A DNA stretch of 64,000 nucleotides, taken from Flammeovirga sp. EKP202 (GTDB lineage: Bacteria > Bacteroidota > Bacteroidia > Cytophagales > Flammeovirgaceae). The notes under the pieces were generated by a model. It did no database searches. It had not been told where the DNA came from and worked only from the letters and a program-made list of their open reading frames with translations. The translations under genes and the position numbers were made by a program. Where the stretch lies: contig NZ_JACVVP010000018.1 of the NCBI RefSeq assembly GCF_014534745.1, positions 62,001-126,000 of the forward strand, read 5' to 3'. The number at the start of each line of letters is the position of its first letter. Positions within the stretch are counted from its first letter, which is position 1. Below, in pieces: positions 18,101 to 26,789 of the stretch.

Positions 18101-21100
18101 CTCCATCCACATACCACTGATAAAATACCTCAGCAGTATAACTGTATTCAACGGTATCTTTATTAATTGGCGTAAATGTAGGATCAGAAACATTAAGTAC
18201 TGTTTCGCCCTCTGTAATACATTTTTGAATATCGTTGACTGTTCTTTCAGGAACTCTTAAAATTATAATATCACCTTGAGGATTGGCAGGGTAACTACAT
18301 CCTTGTTCATCTTCAAAAATAACACCAGGAGTGGCTCTTCGATCTTCTTTCAAAATACTATCGTATAGGAATGTAATTGTATTTCCAACGACTTCACTTC
18401 TACCATCTCCAGAGAACCAACGATAACTGATATTTCCTGAGTTTACACTAGTATACGATGGTGTGCCGTTAAAAGTAGAGCTGAAAGGAGCGTACCCTAT
18501 TCTTTTTGAGATTGTAAAGTCACCTCTTACACCACCTACTGTAATTTTTTTAGAATCAGTAATCATTGTACATCCTTGGGCATCTTCTACCATTAATGAC
18601 ACTTCATAATTTCCGGCTTCAAAATAATAATCTAATCTTCCATTATCCGTTTCAACGCTTGTATCTCCATCCAAATCACTCTTAATGATCCAAAACCACT
18701 TACTTATTGTAATTTCATTGCCATCAACATCTGTTCTAGGGGTAGAATTCCCTGCTGTATTATCGGCATTATCTGTAAAAGCAATAGATCCTCTACAAGC
18801 CATTGCATATTCGTCTCCCACTTGTACAAGTTGTGTAGAAAATGGAGTAAAATCAGCTTCTGAAAAAGGTAAAGAAGGAACATCAACATCCAAAGTGTCA
18901 GAAACACTACAACTGTTGGCATCCTCTACTGAAAGTATCACTTTACCCACTCCAGAAGGCAAGTCATTAATGATAAATTTCACATTATGACTTTCGCTTT
19001 TATCTTCTGTATAATCTGTAATTGCTGTCTCATTTCCTAAAGCATCCAAATACACTAAAGTATAATCTCTATCTTGAGGGTTTTGTAATTTTGCTCTGCT
19101 GAGTTTTGGATTTAGAGTGGCAACCACTTTGTCACAAGCAAAGAAATAAGACATGTTATCGCTTTCTGTTCCAAAATCAATGGTTGGTGCGGTCACTCTA
19201 ACCCTTATTTCTTTGGTAAAGCCACATACATTCCCATCAGTACTATCAAGTTCTGCTGTAAAATAGATTCGATACCTATTATTTTGATTATTTCTTGGTG
19301 CGATAAAATCATAAACAATACTTTCCGTAATAGCTGTAGGGTCGTTTCCACTTTTATACAACAATGGAACGCTACCATCGCCGTATACTTCCCATCTCCA
19401 TCTGAAATTTGGAATTTTAGTCAGATCTCCCAAGACTTCCGTATCCACAGAAAAAGTTTGTGTAGAAGGAATCCCTGTATCATTCAGACAAATTGAGTTC
19501 ACGCCTGTCATATCTGAAACTGAAAGGTCTACTACATCTATACCTCCTTTTGTTTCCGTAAATTCACATCCTCCATCATTAAATATAACTTTTACAGTGG
19601 CTTCATATTCTCCTGTTTCTGTAAATGTAATCGATGGACTTGCATCAGTGATTGGATCATCTGGAAAAACATAATCTATTCCGTCTTTTTTAAAAGTCCA
19701 TTCAAAAGTGGCGTTTCCATCGTGAATCCCTGCACCAGGAGAAAATGTAATCGTTTCATCTTTACAAACTAAATCCTTACTGGAAATATCTACTGTTGGC
19801 TTTGCTTGTGGAGTGATTGCATCAGTAAAAATATCTTCACAAGTCGCTAATTTTGCAGTAAGAGTGACAGTATAGTTTGCTCCACTTGTAAGATTAACCC
19901 CTATTTTATTGGAGAGGTAAAACTTGTCTTTATCGGTAGTAGTAAAATTATACGTATCCCCTCCTACAGTTACTTCCCAATCAAAGGTCATTAGATTAAC
20001 GTCTCCCTCTGAGTTATTAATAACAGCAAGCGTATTCACATCACATTCATCTTCAATATCGAATTCAAAGTCTGCTCTTGGTGGTTCAATCGTTATTGTT
20101 TCTCTTGTAATATCACTCTCACAACCATTGTAAATTGCTCTCAATAAAACTTCATAATCGCCAGGAGAATAATTGGTATATCTATTTCTTCCATTATAAC
20201 CATCGTAGGCATTTACCCAGCCTCCCCCAAAGTCCCATTGAAACTGAATTTGATCAGGATCAATACCCAATCCTACCAAATCTGTAGTATTGGTGAATGT
20301 TGCATAGTTTTCATCATCATTACAAATAGGATTTTGATCGATTGTAAAAGTGGGAGTTATAATCTTACCTATCAATACGGTCTCCGTCACCACTGGATCT
20401 AATTCACATCCATCTAAATTTTCCACTTCATATTGAATTGTATAGGTACCGTGTTCATTGAAGGTATAGTTAAGATCATCCGTGAAAAATTCTTCAGTGG
20501 CTCCTCCCTCTTTGATGACTGACCACTTTACATTTTGTAATTCGGCGTCTGTTAGTACTCTTCCAAAATGGGTTACTCTTGATGTAAATATCGAATTTAA
20601 CCCTTCACAACCTCTCAAAGGAGTATTGCTGCTAATCGTAGCAAATAAATCTTGAGACTGAACTGTCACCTGATCTAAAATACATTCTATACCATTGCCT
20701 GTTGCTACCAATTCAATGACATGAGGATTCTTATCGTTAAATGTAAAAATGGGATTTGCATTGTTAGGAATATCCGTACCACTTCTCCAGCTTAAAGTAT
20801 AACCTGAGGGTAGATCAGATTCATTCAGAATCGATAGATTCACATCGTATACATCTTCACAATACTCTGTTTTTGTATCTATTGCAATTGTTGTAGGCAA
20901 GAGATTTGGAATCGCTATCGCTTCACTATCGTTACATCCTCCAAAATCAGCCTCTACAGTGATATTTTTTCCTCCTGCTGTAAAAGTTCTATTTAATGTA
21001 GAAGGTAATTGTCTTGTAATCGTTGTAGGCACTCCGTCTTCTGTAATTGTCCACGTTATACTTTGGCCATTTAAGGAAGCCGGTAAATTAGATCTAAATT

Positions 21101-21995
21101 GTAAGGTATAAGTATCACAATAGGTGGATGGTGTAATCACTTGAAAAAGGTCTTGTGCTACATTCAAAGTAACATCAGCTGTTTTTGTGACTGTACAACC
21201 ATTTTTTTCTCCCGTTACAGTCACTGTATAGTTATCTCCATTAGTATCATCAAAATTATGATTAACCGTTTCACCATTCTGAAGTGCTGAACCATCTCCA
21301 AAATCCCAAGAATAAGTAATACCGGTGGTCGTTTGAAAGTTTACATTAAACTGTTGGGTCAATCGGTCACTACAGCTTTGGGCAAAGACTGGGTCAATCG
21401 TAAAATCGAAGTCTTCAATAATTTCAATGGTTTCCGTTTTTTTGACATCAACAATACAACCATCAACTGTCACACCCTCCATCACGACTTCATACGTTCC
21501 TGCTTTTGTAAAAGTATAACTACCACCATCATTGATCTCCGCTCCAAGTGTATTAATCAAGAACCTTAATGAAGCATATTGATCACTTTCTTTCGAAGAG
21601 AATTGAACAGTGGTTCCAATACACCCCTCGTAAGCGGATAGTTCAAAATCAGAAGACGTAGGAGTAGCAAGTACTTCTACACTTACAGTGATTGTTTTCT
21701 CCGTTCCTCCATCCTCATATATGGCTGATATATCATGAACACCTTCTTTTGAGAATAAATATTTGGGTGGTGCAGGAGGTAATTTATTGCCTTCTATAAT
21801 CCAATAAAGTGGTGTAGCACCTTCTAACCTAAACTCTCCACTCACTCTATCACAAGCTTTTAATTCATCTCCTCCACTTAAGTTATAATCCTTATTATCT
21901 TCATCATTTTTAACCCAAATTTGCTGTGCGAATGCTTGCCCCGTAAAGAAGGTTGTGATCAAGAATGTTAGTATAGTATATATTTTGTTCATCAT
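15135..21995 (-). CDS. Giant PKD-like repeat surface protein with type B T9SS C-terminal domain
   Basis: 2286 residues. A signal peptide (ending TGQAFAQ) is followed by some twenty Ig/PKD-like beta-sandwich modules, recognisable by repeated 'W.fgdG......f....Y.v.l.v....GC' patterns (e.g. YSWDFGDGSALQNGETVNHNF). The last ~100 residues (from Cys2186: LFTPTAMTPNGDGLNDEF ... IYNRWGEIIFSREY ... GWDGMYRGKLVPGGVYTY) are the gliding-motility-associated CHU_C/type B sorting domain of type IX secretion. The protein is therefore exported through the T9SS and probably attached to the surface, as SprB-like adhesins are. Two successive ~400-residue blocks (1385-1789, 1790-2185) are tandem duplicates. It lies 16 bases downstream of a PorP/SprF gene, the usual partner of type B substrates. 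The ligand is unknown. Confidence 0.92.
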   Translation of the reverse strand: MMNKIYTILTFLITTFFTGQAFAQQIWVKNDEDNKDYNLSGGDELKACDRVSGEFRLEGATPLYWIIEGNKLPPAPPKYLFSKEGVHDISAIYEDGGTEKTITVSVEVLATPTSSDFELSAYEGCIGTTVQFSSKESDQYASLRFLINTLGAEINDGGSYTFTKAGTYEVVMEGVTVDGCIVDVKKTETIEIIEDFDFTIDPVFAQSCSDRLTQQFNVNFQTTTGITYSWDFGDGSALQNGETVNHNFDDTNGDNYTVTVTGEKNGCTVTKTADVTLNVAQDLFQVITPSTYCDTYTLQFRSNLPASLNGQSITWTITEDGVPTTITRQLPSTLNRTFTAGGKNITVEADFGGCNDSEAIAIPNLLPTTIAIDTKTEYCEDVYDVNLSILNESDLPSGYTLSWRSGTDIPNNANPIFTFNDKNPHVIELVATGNGIECILDQVTVQSQDLFATISSNTPLRGCEGLNSIFTSRVTHFGRVLTDAELQNVKWSVIKEGGATEEFFTDDLNYTFNEHGTYTIQYEVENLDGCELDPVVTETVLIGKIITPTFTIDQNPICNDDENYATFTNTTDLVGLGIDPDQIQFQWDFGGGWVNAYDGYNGRNRYTNYSPGDYEVLLRAIYNGCESDITRETITIEPPRADFEFDIEDECDVNTLAVINNSEGDVNLMTFDWEVTVGGDTYNFTTTDKDKFYLSNKIGVNLTSGANYTVTLTAKLATCEDIFTDAITPQAKPTVDISSKDLVCKDETITFSPGAGIHDGNATFEWTFKKDGIDYVFPDDPITDASPSITFTETGEYEATVKVIFNDGGCEFTETKGGIDVVDLSVSDMTGVNSICLNDTGIPSTQTFSVDTEVLGDLTKIPNFRWRWEVYGDGSVPLLYKSGNDPTAITESIVYDFIAPRNNQNNRYRIYFTAELDSTDGNVCGFTKEIRVRVTAPTIDFGTESDNMSYFFACDKVVATLNPKLSRAKLQNPQDRDYTLVYLDALGNETAITDYTEDKSESHNVKFIINDLPSGVGKVILSVEDANSCSVSDTLDVDVPSLPFSEADFTPFSTQLVQVGDEYAMACRGSIAFTDNADNTAGNSTPRTDVDGNEITISKWFWIIKSDLDGDTSVETDNGRLDYYFEAGNYEVSLMVEDAQGCTMITDSKKITVGGVRGDFTISKRIGYAPFSSTFNGTPSYTSVNSGNISYRWFSGDGRSEVVGNTITFLYDSILKEDRRATPGVIFEDEQGCSYPANPQGDIIILRVPERTVNDIQKCITEGETVLNVSDPTFTPINKDTVEYSYTAEVFYQWYVDGVEIASTDGGTSEEVTFSYEKDGNPFTIDPDLEDGRTYIIKSWIEADYIDKIDGTNSLSETVAVRADTFKVIYEPQSIAKLDDFAAICVSDVLTLDGSLSDFEDYSRGNITSYHWEINNWGDTTTTEPVINVQLENAGDYDIKLTVTSDNSCSSTSIEKTLLVNPLPVVAFDVTAVCLGETNAFTNQSIYNGININDDPSIIQTVKWYFDYGDPLKEVIVEDISPNYTFDEVGLHKVKLEVYSLSGCLDSVIQEVEIYSLPEVVISEEQFICIGESIELSASGGVKYLWNNGETTDKIMVSPTADTVYTVQVTNATNCVEYDSVRVNVIPSFNETTTFFEACEGESITLNGELIDYPNTTEDILWSTGETTSSIVVTTSGLYTVSNTVTHTSGKTCTFTKDIEVIFRENPGMLSADTVFCFDKGDLTLTAPAGSNFTYLWDNNQTTQSIQVTKAGIYTVTIVDNSHPTLCATTSSIEVKTPITVANFVATPVCLGETIFMDASGSTSDYDDLPTEYIWDLGVYGDTITTEPSLYYDFPDHGTHSVQLIVQPIGGCPSEVFSSDVEIHNLVDTKFTVNNICRYDFAEFINESTYYGTLISSDNAGIQSVQWDFNYDGTTPNYTSPEISPSHQYTEAGTYDIYLEVTTENGCATYYQASITVHELPEITISEDIYICEGSSTELMVSGGIAYEWLTTSQTTEKINVSPTEDTMYKVKVTNEHGCIAYDSVNVYVIPEIEDEKTEIQICLGEEYTLDGSIGEYEGTVESFVWSTGENTPTIDVSTPGEYIVTNTVRHISGKECTFSRAYTLYVRDNPPEFTTSDTIFCFRTGGEIEITAPGGDNFVYYWEDSGETTQTVKRDDQGTFEVRIIDTTYETECELYTSINVVDLCPPQLFTPTAMTPNGDGLNDEFLIRSRYAINIKLNIYNRWGEIIFSREYKDSSEARQEGNGWDGMYRGKLVPGGVYTYTMDYVSELDGSIHRDANSLTVIR
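15441..17844 (-). repeat. Tandem duplication of a ~400-residue module inside the adhesin
   Basis: Residues 1385-1789 and 1790-2185 follow the same plan in the same order. Matching segments include CVSDVLTLDGSLSDFEDYS with CLGETIFMDASGSTSDYDD, WGDTTTTEPVINV with YGDTITTEPSLYY, FICIGESIELSASGG with YICEGSSTELMVSGG, WSTGETTSSIVVTTSGLYTV with WSTGENTPTIDVSTPGEYIV, and DTVFCFDKGD with DTIFCFRTGG. Divergence is well advanced, so the duplication is old. Confidence 0.8.
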
Positions 21996-22011
21996 CTAAT
22001 TCTTTAATGTG

Positions 22012-23085
22012 CTATAAACTTGGTGTAGGACATTTGTCGGTTGGCCCGTTACTGTTGTTTGATTTCTTTTTCTTTTTTCTATAATTAGGATAAAAATTGA
22101 ATTGGTAACGAAGGGATATTTCATGTGAGTTGCCTTCTGACATTCTTAACCCTCCAATGGGCATATCAAAACTGTAACCTAGTAGTAGTTTCTTTAATTT
22201 CACTCCGCTCATAATTACGATGGCATCATGATTAAATGTACTAGGGTCTTCATTATCTTTTAAAATCAAACCCCTATACCACACCCCAAATACGATGGGG
22301 TGATAATCTAAATTTACTCCTGTACTTAATTGATCTTGTTTCCCTTGAGACTGATAATGCATCATAAAACTGACAAACTTATCATCGAAGTTAGCCACAC
22401 TGCCATGCCAACGGTAGGTAAGGGGAATTCTGTAGCCTGCTTGTAATGAAAAACGTAATGGTAAATAGTCCGTTCCTTGATTGAATTTGGTAATAGAAGG
22501 TTGATTGATATGATAAACGGATAACCCAAACCACATGTCTTTTCCATAAAAAAGAGTACCAGCAGAAAAATCTGGATAGATATTGGATTCTCGGTCAACC
22601 CTATCTTGAGTAGGGTTACCTGTCTGACCATCATCATCAATTTGATCTCCAAAGAGTAGTTTATAAAAACCTAAAGAAGACTGTTCAAATCCTATTTGCA
22701 ACCCAAAGCTGAGTGTGTAGTCTTTAGACACTTTTACTTTGTAACCTCCAGTGGCATTAAACACCAACCGATCTACAACAGCACCACTTTTCTGTGCCAT
22801 TATATCCTGTTGAATTTGTCCACCTACGGATAAATGTCGGTTTGCTAAAGGAGTATCAAAACCTCCAATAAAGGTCATATAGTTGGAGGGGACACCAACC
22901 CATTGGTTTCTGTAATTAATATTTGCCCGACCGTCTCCAGGGGTACCCACCAATGCAGGGTTTAAATACAATGGAGCTGCATAGTATTGAGATAGTTGAG
23001 CATCTTGCCCGGATACAGTATTGGTAACCAAACAAAAAAACACGACTAAACAGGTTAGACAATATTGTAAGTAAAGCTTATTCAA
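22012..23085 (-). CDS. PorP/SprF family type IX secretion membrane protein, TTG start
   Basis: 357 residues. Signal peptide to about SGQ (28), then the family hallmark QDAQLSQYYAAPLYLNPALVGTPGDGRANINYRNQW, GGFDTPL, and repeated barrel strands such as GLQIGFEQSSLGFYKL and WFGLSVYHINQPS. PorP/SprF proteins are outer-membrane barrels that work with the type IX system. SprF is needed for SprB, and relatives are usually encoded beside the type B adhesin they serve, as here (16-base gap). The start is TTG at 23085: TAA closes the frame eight codons upstream and the full signal peptide needs this start. The C-terminal tail is lysine-rich and probably faces the periplasm. Confidence 0.93.
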   Translation of the reverse strand: MNKLYLQYCLTCLVVFFCLVTNTVSGQDAQLSQYYAAPLYLNPALVGTPGDGRANINYRNQWVGVPSNYMTFIGGFDTPLANRHLSVGGQIQQDIMAQKSGAVVDRLVFNATGGYKVKVSKDYTLSFGLQIGFEQSSLGFYKLLFGDQIDDDGQTGNPTQDRVDRESNIYPDFSAGTLFYGKDMWFGLSVYHINQPSITKFNQGTDYLPLRFSLQAGYRIPLTYRWHGSVANFDDKFVSFMMHYQSQGKQDQLSTGVNLDYHPIVFGVWYRGLILKDNEDPSTFNHDAIVIMSGVKLKKLLLGYSFDMPIGGLRMSEGNSHEISLRYQFNFYPNYRKKKKKSNNSNGPTDKCPTPSL

Positions 23086-23520
23086 TTTAAGGAGCGAAAG
23101 AAGTTAATCTGAATCAAAAAAAGTACAATAATTTATTAGCATTATTCAATTTGATAATTTGCAATTGCAATTCCTATTCCTAAATCACTAAACAACTATA
23201 TATCAACTCCTTAAAAAAAGGAGTGGTGTTGGATTGCACTTTGTTAGATGAAAGATATGAGTTCAGATCAGAATAAGAAGTTATTTCGTATTTACAATTG
23301 AGAGGATGATTTAATCGTTAAGTAAAAGAGTTCATCAAATTTTGGGCAAAATAAAACCCCTACAATAAAATTTACTGCAGGGGAGTATTACTTTTTTTAG
23401 ATATTTTTCAATATCTATGATTCTTTACCCAATTTGAAGTTATAAAAATTATATGAATAATAAAAAAAAAATTACAATCCACGTTGTCTACAACTTCTAT
23501 TTAACTGAGAATCAATATTA
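23086..23520. other. Intergenic region, 435 bases, with the ccsBA terminator
   Basis: No gene seen. The left part should hold the promoter of the PorP/SprF-adhesin operon. The only clear structure is the minus-strand terminator at 23347-23383. The rest is AT-rich without repeats. Confidence 0.6.
23347..23383 (-). terminator. Intrinsic terminator downstream of ccsBA
   Basis: Minus strand: CCCCTGCA...TGTAGGGG, an eight-pair stem with one mismatch, followed by TTTTATTTT. It lies 137 bases past the ccsBA stop. Confidence 0.75.
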
Positions 23521-26500
23521 TTATTTTGACTTAATTTTTGTATTACTTTCTCTAAAATAAGCTGTCACACCTAAAATGATGACCATGGCCACAACATAAT
23601 ACACAAATGTTGGGATTGGCACTGGGTCACCTGTTGCATAACTGTGCAAACCTGTTAAATAATAGTTCACGCCAAATGATGTCATTACAATTGACGAGAA
23701 AGCAACCAAACTACTTAAGTTAAAAATATAAGCTCCTTTTAAAGCTGGAACGAGCCTTAAGTGCAATACTACAGAGTAAACAATCACTGAAATCAAGGCC
23801 CAAGTTTCTTTTGGATCCCAACCCCAATAACGACCCCATGACTCATTGGCCCAAACACCTCCTAAGAAGGTACCAATTGCCAGCATATATAAACCTATTG
23901 TCATAGACAACTCACTAATGTAAGTTAACTCTAAAATAGGGTTCTTAAATTTCTTATTCTGGATTACCATAAAAATCAAATTGATAAACCCTAGCAAAGC
24001 AGAAAGTGCTAATGGTGCATAACTACTTACAATAATTGCCACGTGGATTTTTAACCAATACGATTTCAATACTGGAACTAGGTTAGTGATTTCAGGATTT
24101 AACCAATCTAAGAAACTCACAAATAATAGTGTTCCTCCAAATAAAGAGACCAATGGCATAATAAAATCACTCTTTCTGTAGAAGATAAATCCAAACAAGA
24201 ACAATGACCAAGCTACTAGAATCAACATTTCATAGCCGTTAGTCCAAGGTGGGTATTGTGCAATATACCATCTCAAAGCTAAGTTAAATGTAAAGGCTAT
24301 AAAAGCGGAGAACCCAATACCAATACCGGCAGTATAAGCCAATCGTACTCCTTTATTATTATAGAATACTTTTAACAATGCGAAAACTAAAAGGTAAACA
24401 CCCAATAACCAGTAAATAGGGAAAAGGTTATTAAAGATATTCATCTTATTGTATGACAACTCCCATTTGATGGCATCATCTGAAAGGTAAATCTTCTCAC
24501 CCATCACCTTTTGGAAAGTTCTTACATATTCAAGGTTTGTACCCGCTTCAGACCAATCACCAGATTCTCTTGCTTTGATGATTTCCATATAATAAACCTT
24601 CATTATATTTCTCACAAAAGCAGAATCTTCGGCAACAAATGGAGACCCTACGAAATTAGCGTTGTACCAATTATTGTTGGGATCTTTTGGTGCTGGGAAT
24701 ACTTTTAAATAATTTCCTGATAAACCTTGAAATAGAATATTAAAACGTTCATCAACTTTAATAACTTCTTTATCTAATTCTCCTCTTTCCGATGGTTTTT
24801 TCTTCTGAGCTTCGTCCACCATACCTCTTAGAAGATAATCTCCTTCATTATTGATCAAATCATCAAAAGAAACTAGATCTGTTGACTTCTTCTGAATACG
24901 AGTAAAAATCGCTCCGCCTGCGTCTTTATCAATTTTAATGATTGGTGCAGTCTGCCAGTAAGCTGGATCAATATGTATTGACAAGAAAACTTGATCACTG
25001 TTCATCTTTTCTTTAGAACCATCTGGCTTTACTAAAGTATATTTCGATTTACGTGACAGTTTTCTCAGGAATTCTGAACTCAAAGTATTGATGGGCTTTA
25101 AACGACCATCCATATCTTGAACTAATAATCTACCAAAACTCTCTGCATGTTCTTTGTCAATATATTGAGATCTTGACTTCACTTCTATTCGGTGCTGCTC
25201 TAATTCTTCGGCAGTTTGAGCAAAAGATTTATTGGCTCCAAATCCTAAAAGCATTGCCAGCAAAATGACAAAATTCTTTTGTTGTGCTTTTAGCTTAGAT
25301 AGTTTACCACTGACAAGTCTGAAACGAGATTTCTTTTCAAAGAATGAGAATAACATACCTAACGTCATAAGTGTGTAACCAATGTAAGTTATAAATGTAC
25401 CTGGTCTATCTTGATTTACTGAAAGGATAGTACCCATTTCGTCTTGGTCAAATGAAGACTGGAAGAAACGATATCCTTTATAATCCAATACATTGTTCAT
25501 GAAGATTGTATAAGGGAAAGTTAAATCTCCATCCTGTACAATCACTTCACTTGAATAAGCTGATGGGTTATCCGAACCTGGATATTTTTCCATCTCAAAA
25601 TTATTTAAGAATAATGAGAAAGGAAGTTCTGTAACTACAGCACCATAAGACAGTTCCACATCATACCCACCAATATGCACATCTTTAAACGGTGTAACTA
25701 CACCTTCTAAGCTGGCAAGAATCACTTCTTCTGTTTCATTATTGACTGTTACATCCACAAAAAGTAAATCGGCTGCTTGAGCTTTCATCTTCTTTGTAGT
25801 CGCCGATGAATAACCCAACTTCATTCCATCATATATATCTTTAATTACAAACTTCAACGTCCCCATTGTGTACAAGGCTTGTTGTTGTAATTTTTCTTCT
25901 GTCTGAGCAGGAGTTGCACCACTTTGTTGACTTGCCATAATGAAGTATGACATTCTCTCAGGGGCATGAACTGCGTAGTCATTCGCAGTCTCCTTAATAT
26001 TAATTGCTCCTTCTTTATAATTATCAAAGGTAACTTCTTGTCCTTGGAGGAACATACTCTTTCCTTTTTCAAGGAAAACAGAGTTTCTTCCATCACCTGA
26101 ACTTGTTACAATCTCTATCACTGCATCACTTACCTCACCTTCTACAATTGATTGCACCGCATCGGGTACAAAGGAAGTGGGTTTAATTACAATTTCGTCT
26201 TGATTGTTTGTTTGTTCCCATTCAAAATTTGGTTGGTGGATTTGAGTGAAAATACTTTTTCTTTTCAACTCTTCATTCATTCCATTTCCATGAATGTGAG
26301 CTTGGAAGTATCTTTCAAGAGAGATAATTTGATTACTGCTGGCACCTTCACGGATTCTGATATTTCCTTCATATCCGAAATATCTTGTTACGAAAGCACC
26401 TAAAAGGATAATGATAAAAGCGACATGGAAAGTAAGAACACCTAATTTTTCAACACGTAGCAATTTGTATTTGAAGATGTTCCCAATGAAATTTAATCCT

Positions 26501-26670
26501 AATAAAGCTTGTACAATTTCGAACCAAGTAGCATTGTAGACCATCTCTCTAGCTGCGGGAGTACCAAAATCATTTTCTACAAATGTGGCGTAAGCCATGG
26601 CAAACCCGTAGATCAATAAGCAAACTAATGTCAACTTATTGGAGAATAAGAATGTAAATATTTTTCGCAT
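23521..26670 (-). CDS. ccsBA: Fused cytochrome c biogenesis protein CcsB-CcsA (ResB-ResC)
   Basis: 1049 residues of system II cytochrome c maturation, which carries heme out and attaches it to CXXCH motifs in the periplasm. The N-terminal half is ResB/CcsB-like (helices near 15-35, 45-65, 75-98, then a long periplasmic domain, with another helix near 425-445). The C-terminal half is CcsA: several helices, PPWTNGYEMLILVAW, HVAIIVSSYAPL, and the heme-handling WWD motif WGRYWGWDPKETWALISV, then GLHSYA. The frame opens at a GTG at 26685, but I chose the ATG at 26670 because the protein then begins MRKIFTFLFSNK. It lies downstream of nrfHA in the same orientation, whose nine hemes need this machinery. 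A terminator lies between them. Confidence 0.93.
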   Translation of the reverse strand: MRKIFTFLFSNKLTLVCLLIYGFAMAYATFVENDFGTPAAREMVYNATWFEIVQALLGLNFIGNIFKYKLLRVEKLGVLTFHVAFIIILLGAFVTRYFGYEGNIRIREGASSNQIISLERYFQAHIHGNGMNEELKRKSIFTQIHQPNFEWEQTNNQDEIVIKPTSFVPDAVQSIVEGEVSDAVIEIVTSSGDGRNSVFLEKGKSMFLQGQEVTFDNYKEGAINIKETANDYAVHAPERMSYFIMASQQSGATPAQTEEKLQQQALYTMGTLKFVIKDIYDGMKLGYSSATTKKMKAQAADLLFVDVTVNNETEEVILASLEGVVTPFKDVHIGGYDVELSYGAVVTELPFSLFLNNFEMEKYPGSDNPSAYSSEVIVQDGDLTFPYTIFMNNVLDYKGYRFFQSSFDQDEMGTILSVNQDRPGTFITYIGYTLMTLGMLFSFFEKKSRFRLVSGKLSKLKAQQKNFVILLAMLLGFGANKSFAQTAEELEQHRIEVKSRSQYIDKEHAESFGRLLVQDMDGRLKPINTLSSEFLRKLSRKSKYTLVKPDGSKEKMNSDQVFLSIHIDPAYWQTAPIIKIDKDAGGAIFTRIQKKSTDLVSFDDLINNEGDYLLRGMVDEAQKKKPSERGELDKEVIKVDERFNILFQGLSGNYLKVFPAPKDPNNNWYNANFVGSPFVAEDSAFVRNIMKVYYMEIIKARESGDWSEAGTNLEYVRTFQKVMGEKIYLSDDAIKWELSYNKMNIFNNLFPIYWLLGVYLLVFALLKVFYNNKGVRLAYTAGIGIGFSAFIAFTFNLALRWYIAQYPPWTNGYEMLILVAWSLFLFGFIFYRKSDFIMPLVSLFGGTLLFVSFLDWLNPEITNLVPVLKSYWLKIHVAIIVSSYAPLALSALLGFINLIFMVIQNKKFKNPILELTYISELSMTIGLYMLAIGTFLGGVWANESWGRYWGWDPKETWALISVIVYSVVLHLRLVPALKGAYIFNLSSLVAFSSIVMTSFGVNYYLTGLHSYATGDPVPIPTFVYYVVAMVIILGVTAYFRESNTKIKSK

Positions 26671-26715
26671 GCTTAAAATTAACACATAGACTATTTTAAG
26701 TCTAATATATTGGAT

Positions 26716-26761
26716 AAAAAAATGCTGTTGTTGAGGAATGTTATATTCCCCTACAACAGCA
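26716..26761 (-). terminator. Intrinsic terminator after nrfA
   Basis: Minus strand: TGCTGTTGTAGGGG...CTCAACAACAGCA, with a nine-pair outer stem, followed by seven T. It lies between nrfA and ccsBA, so ccsBA either has its own promoter or depends on readthrough. Confidence 0.85.
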
Positions 26762-26789
26762 CTTTAAGTAAGATTGTAATATTTTTATA

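Noticed and set aside
18685-18990. Plus-strand frames inside the adhesin gene
   Set aside because: They are antisense to the long intact adhesin frame and Ser/Thr-rich as a mirror of its composition. No independent start or terminator signals.
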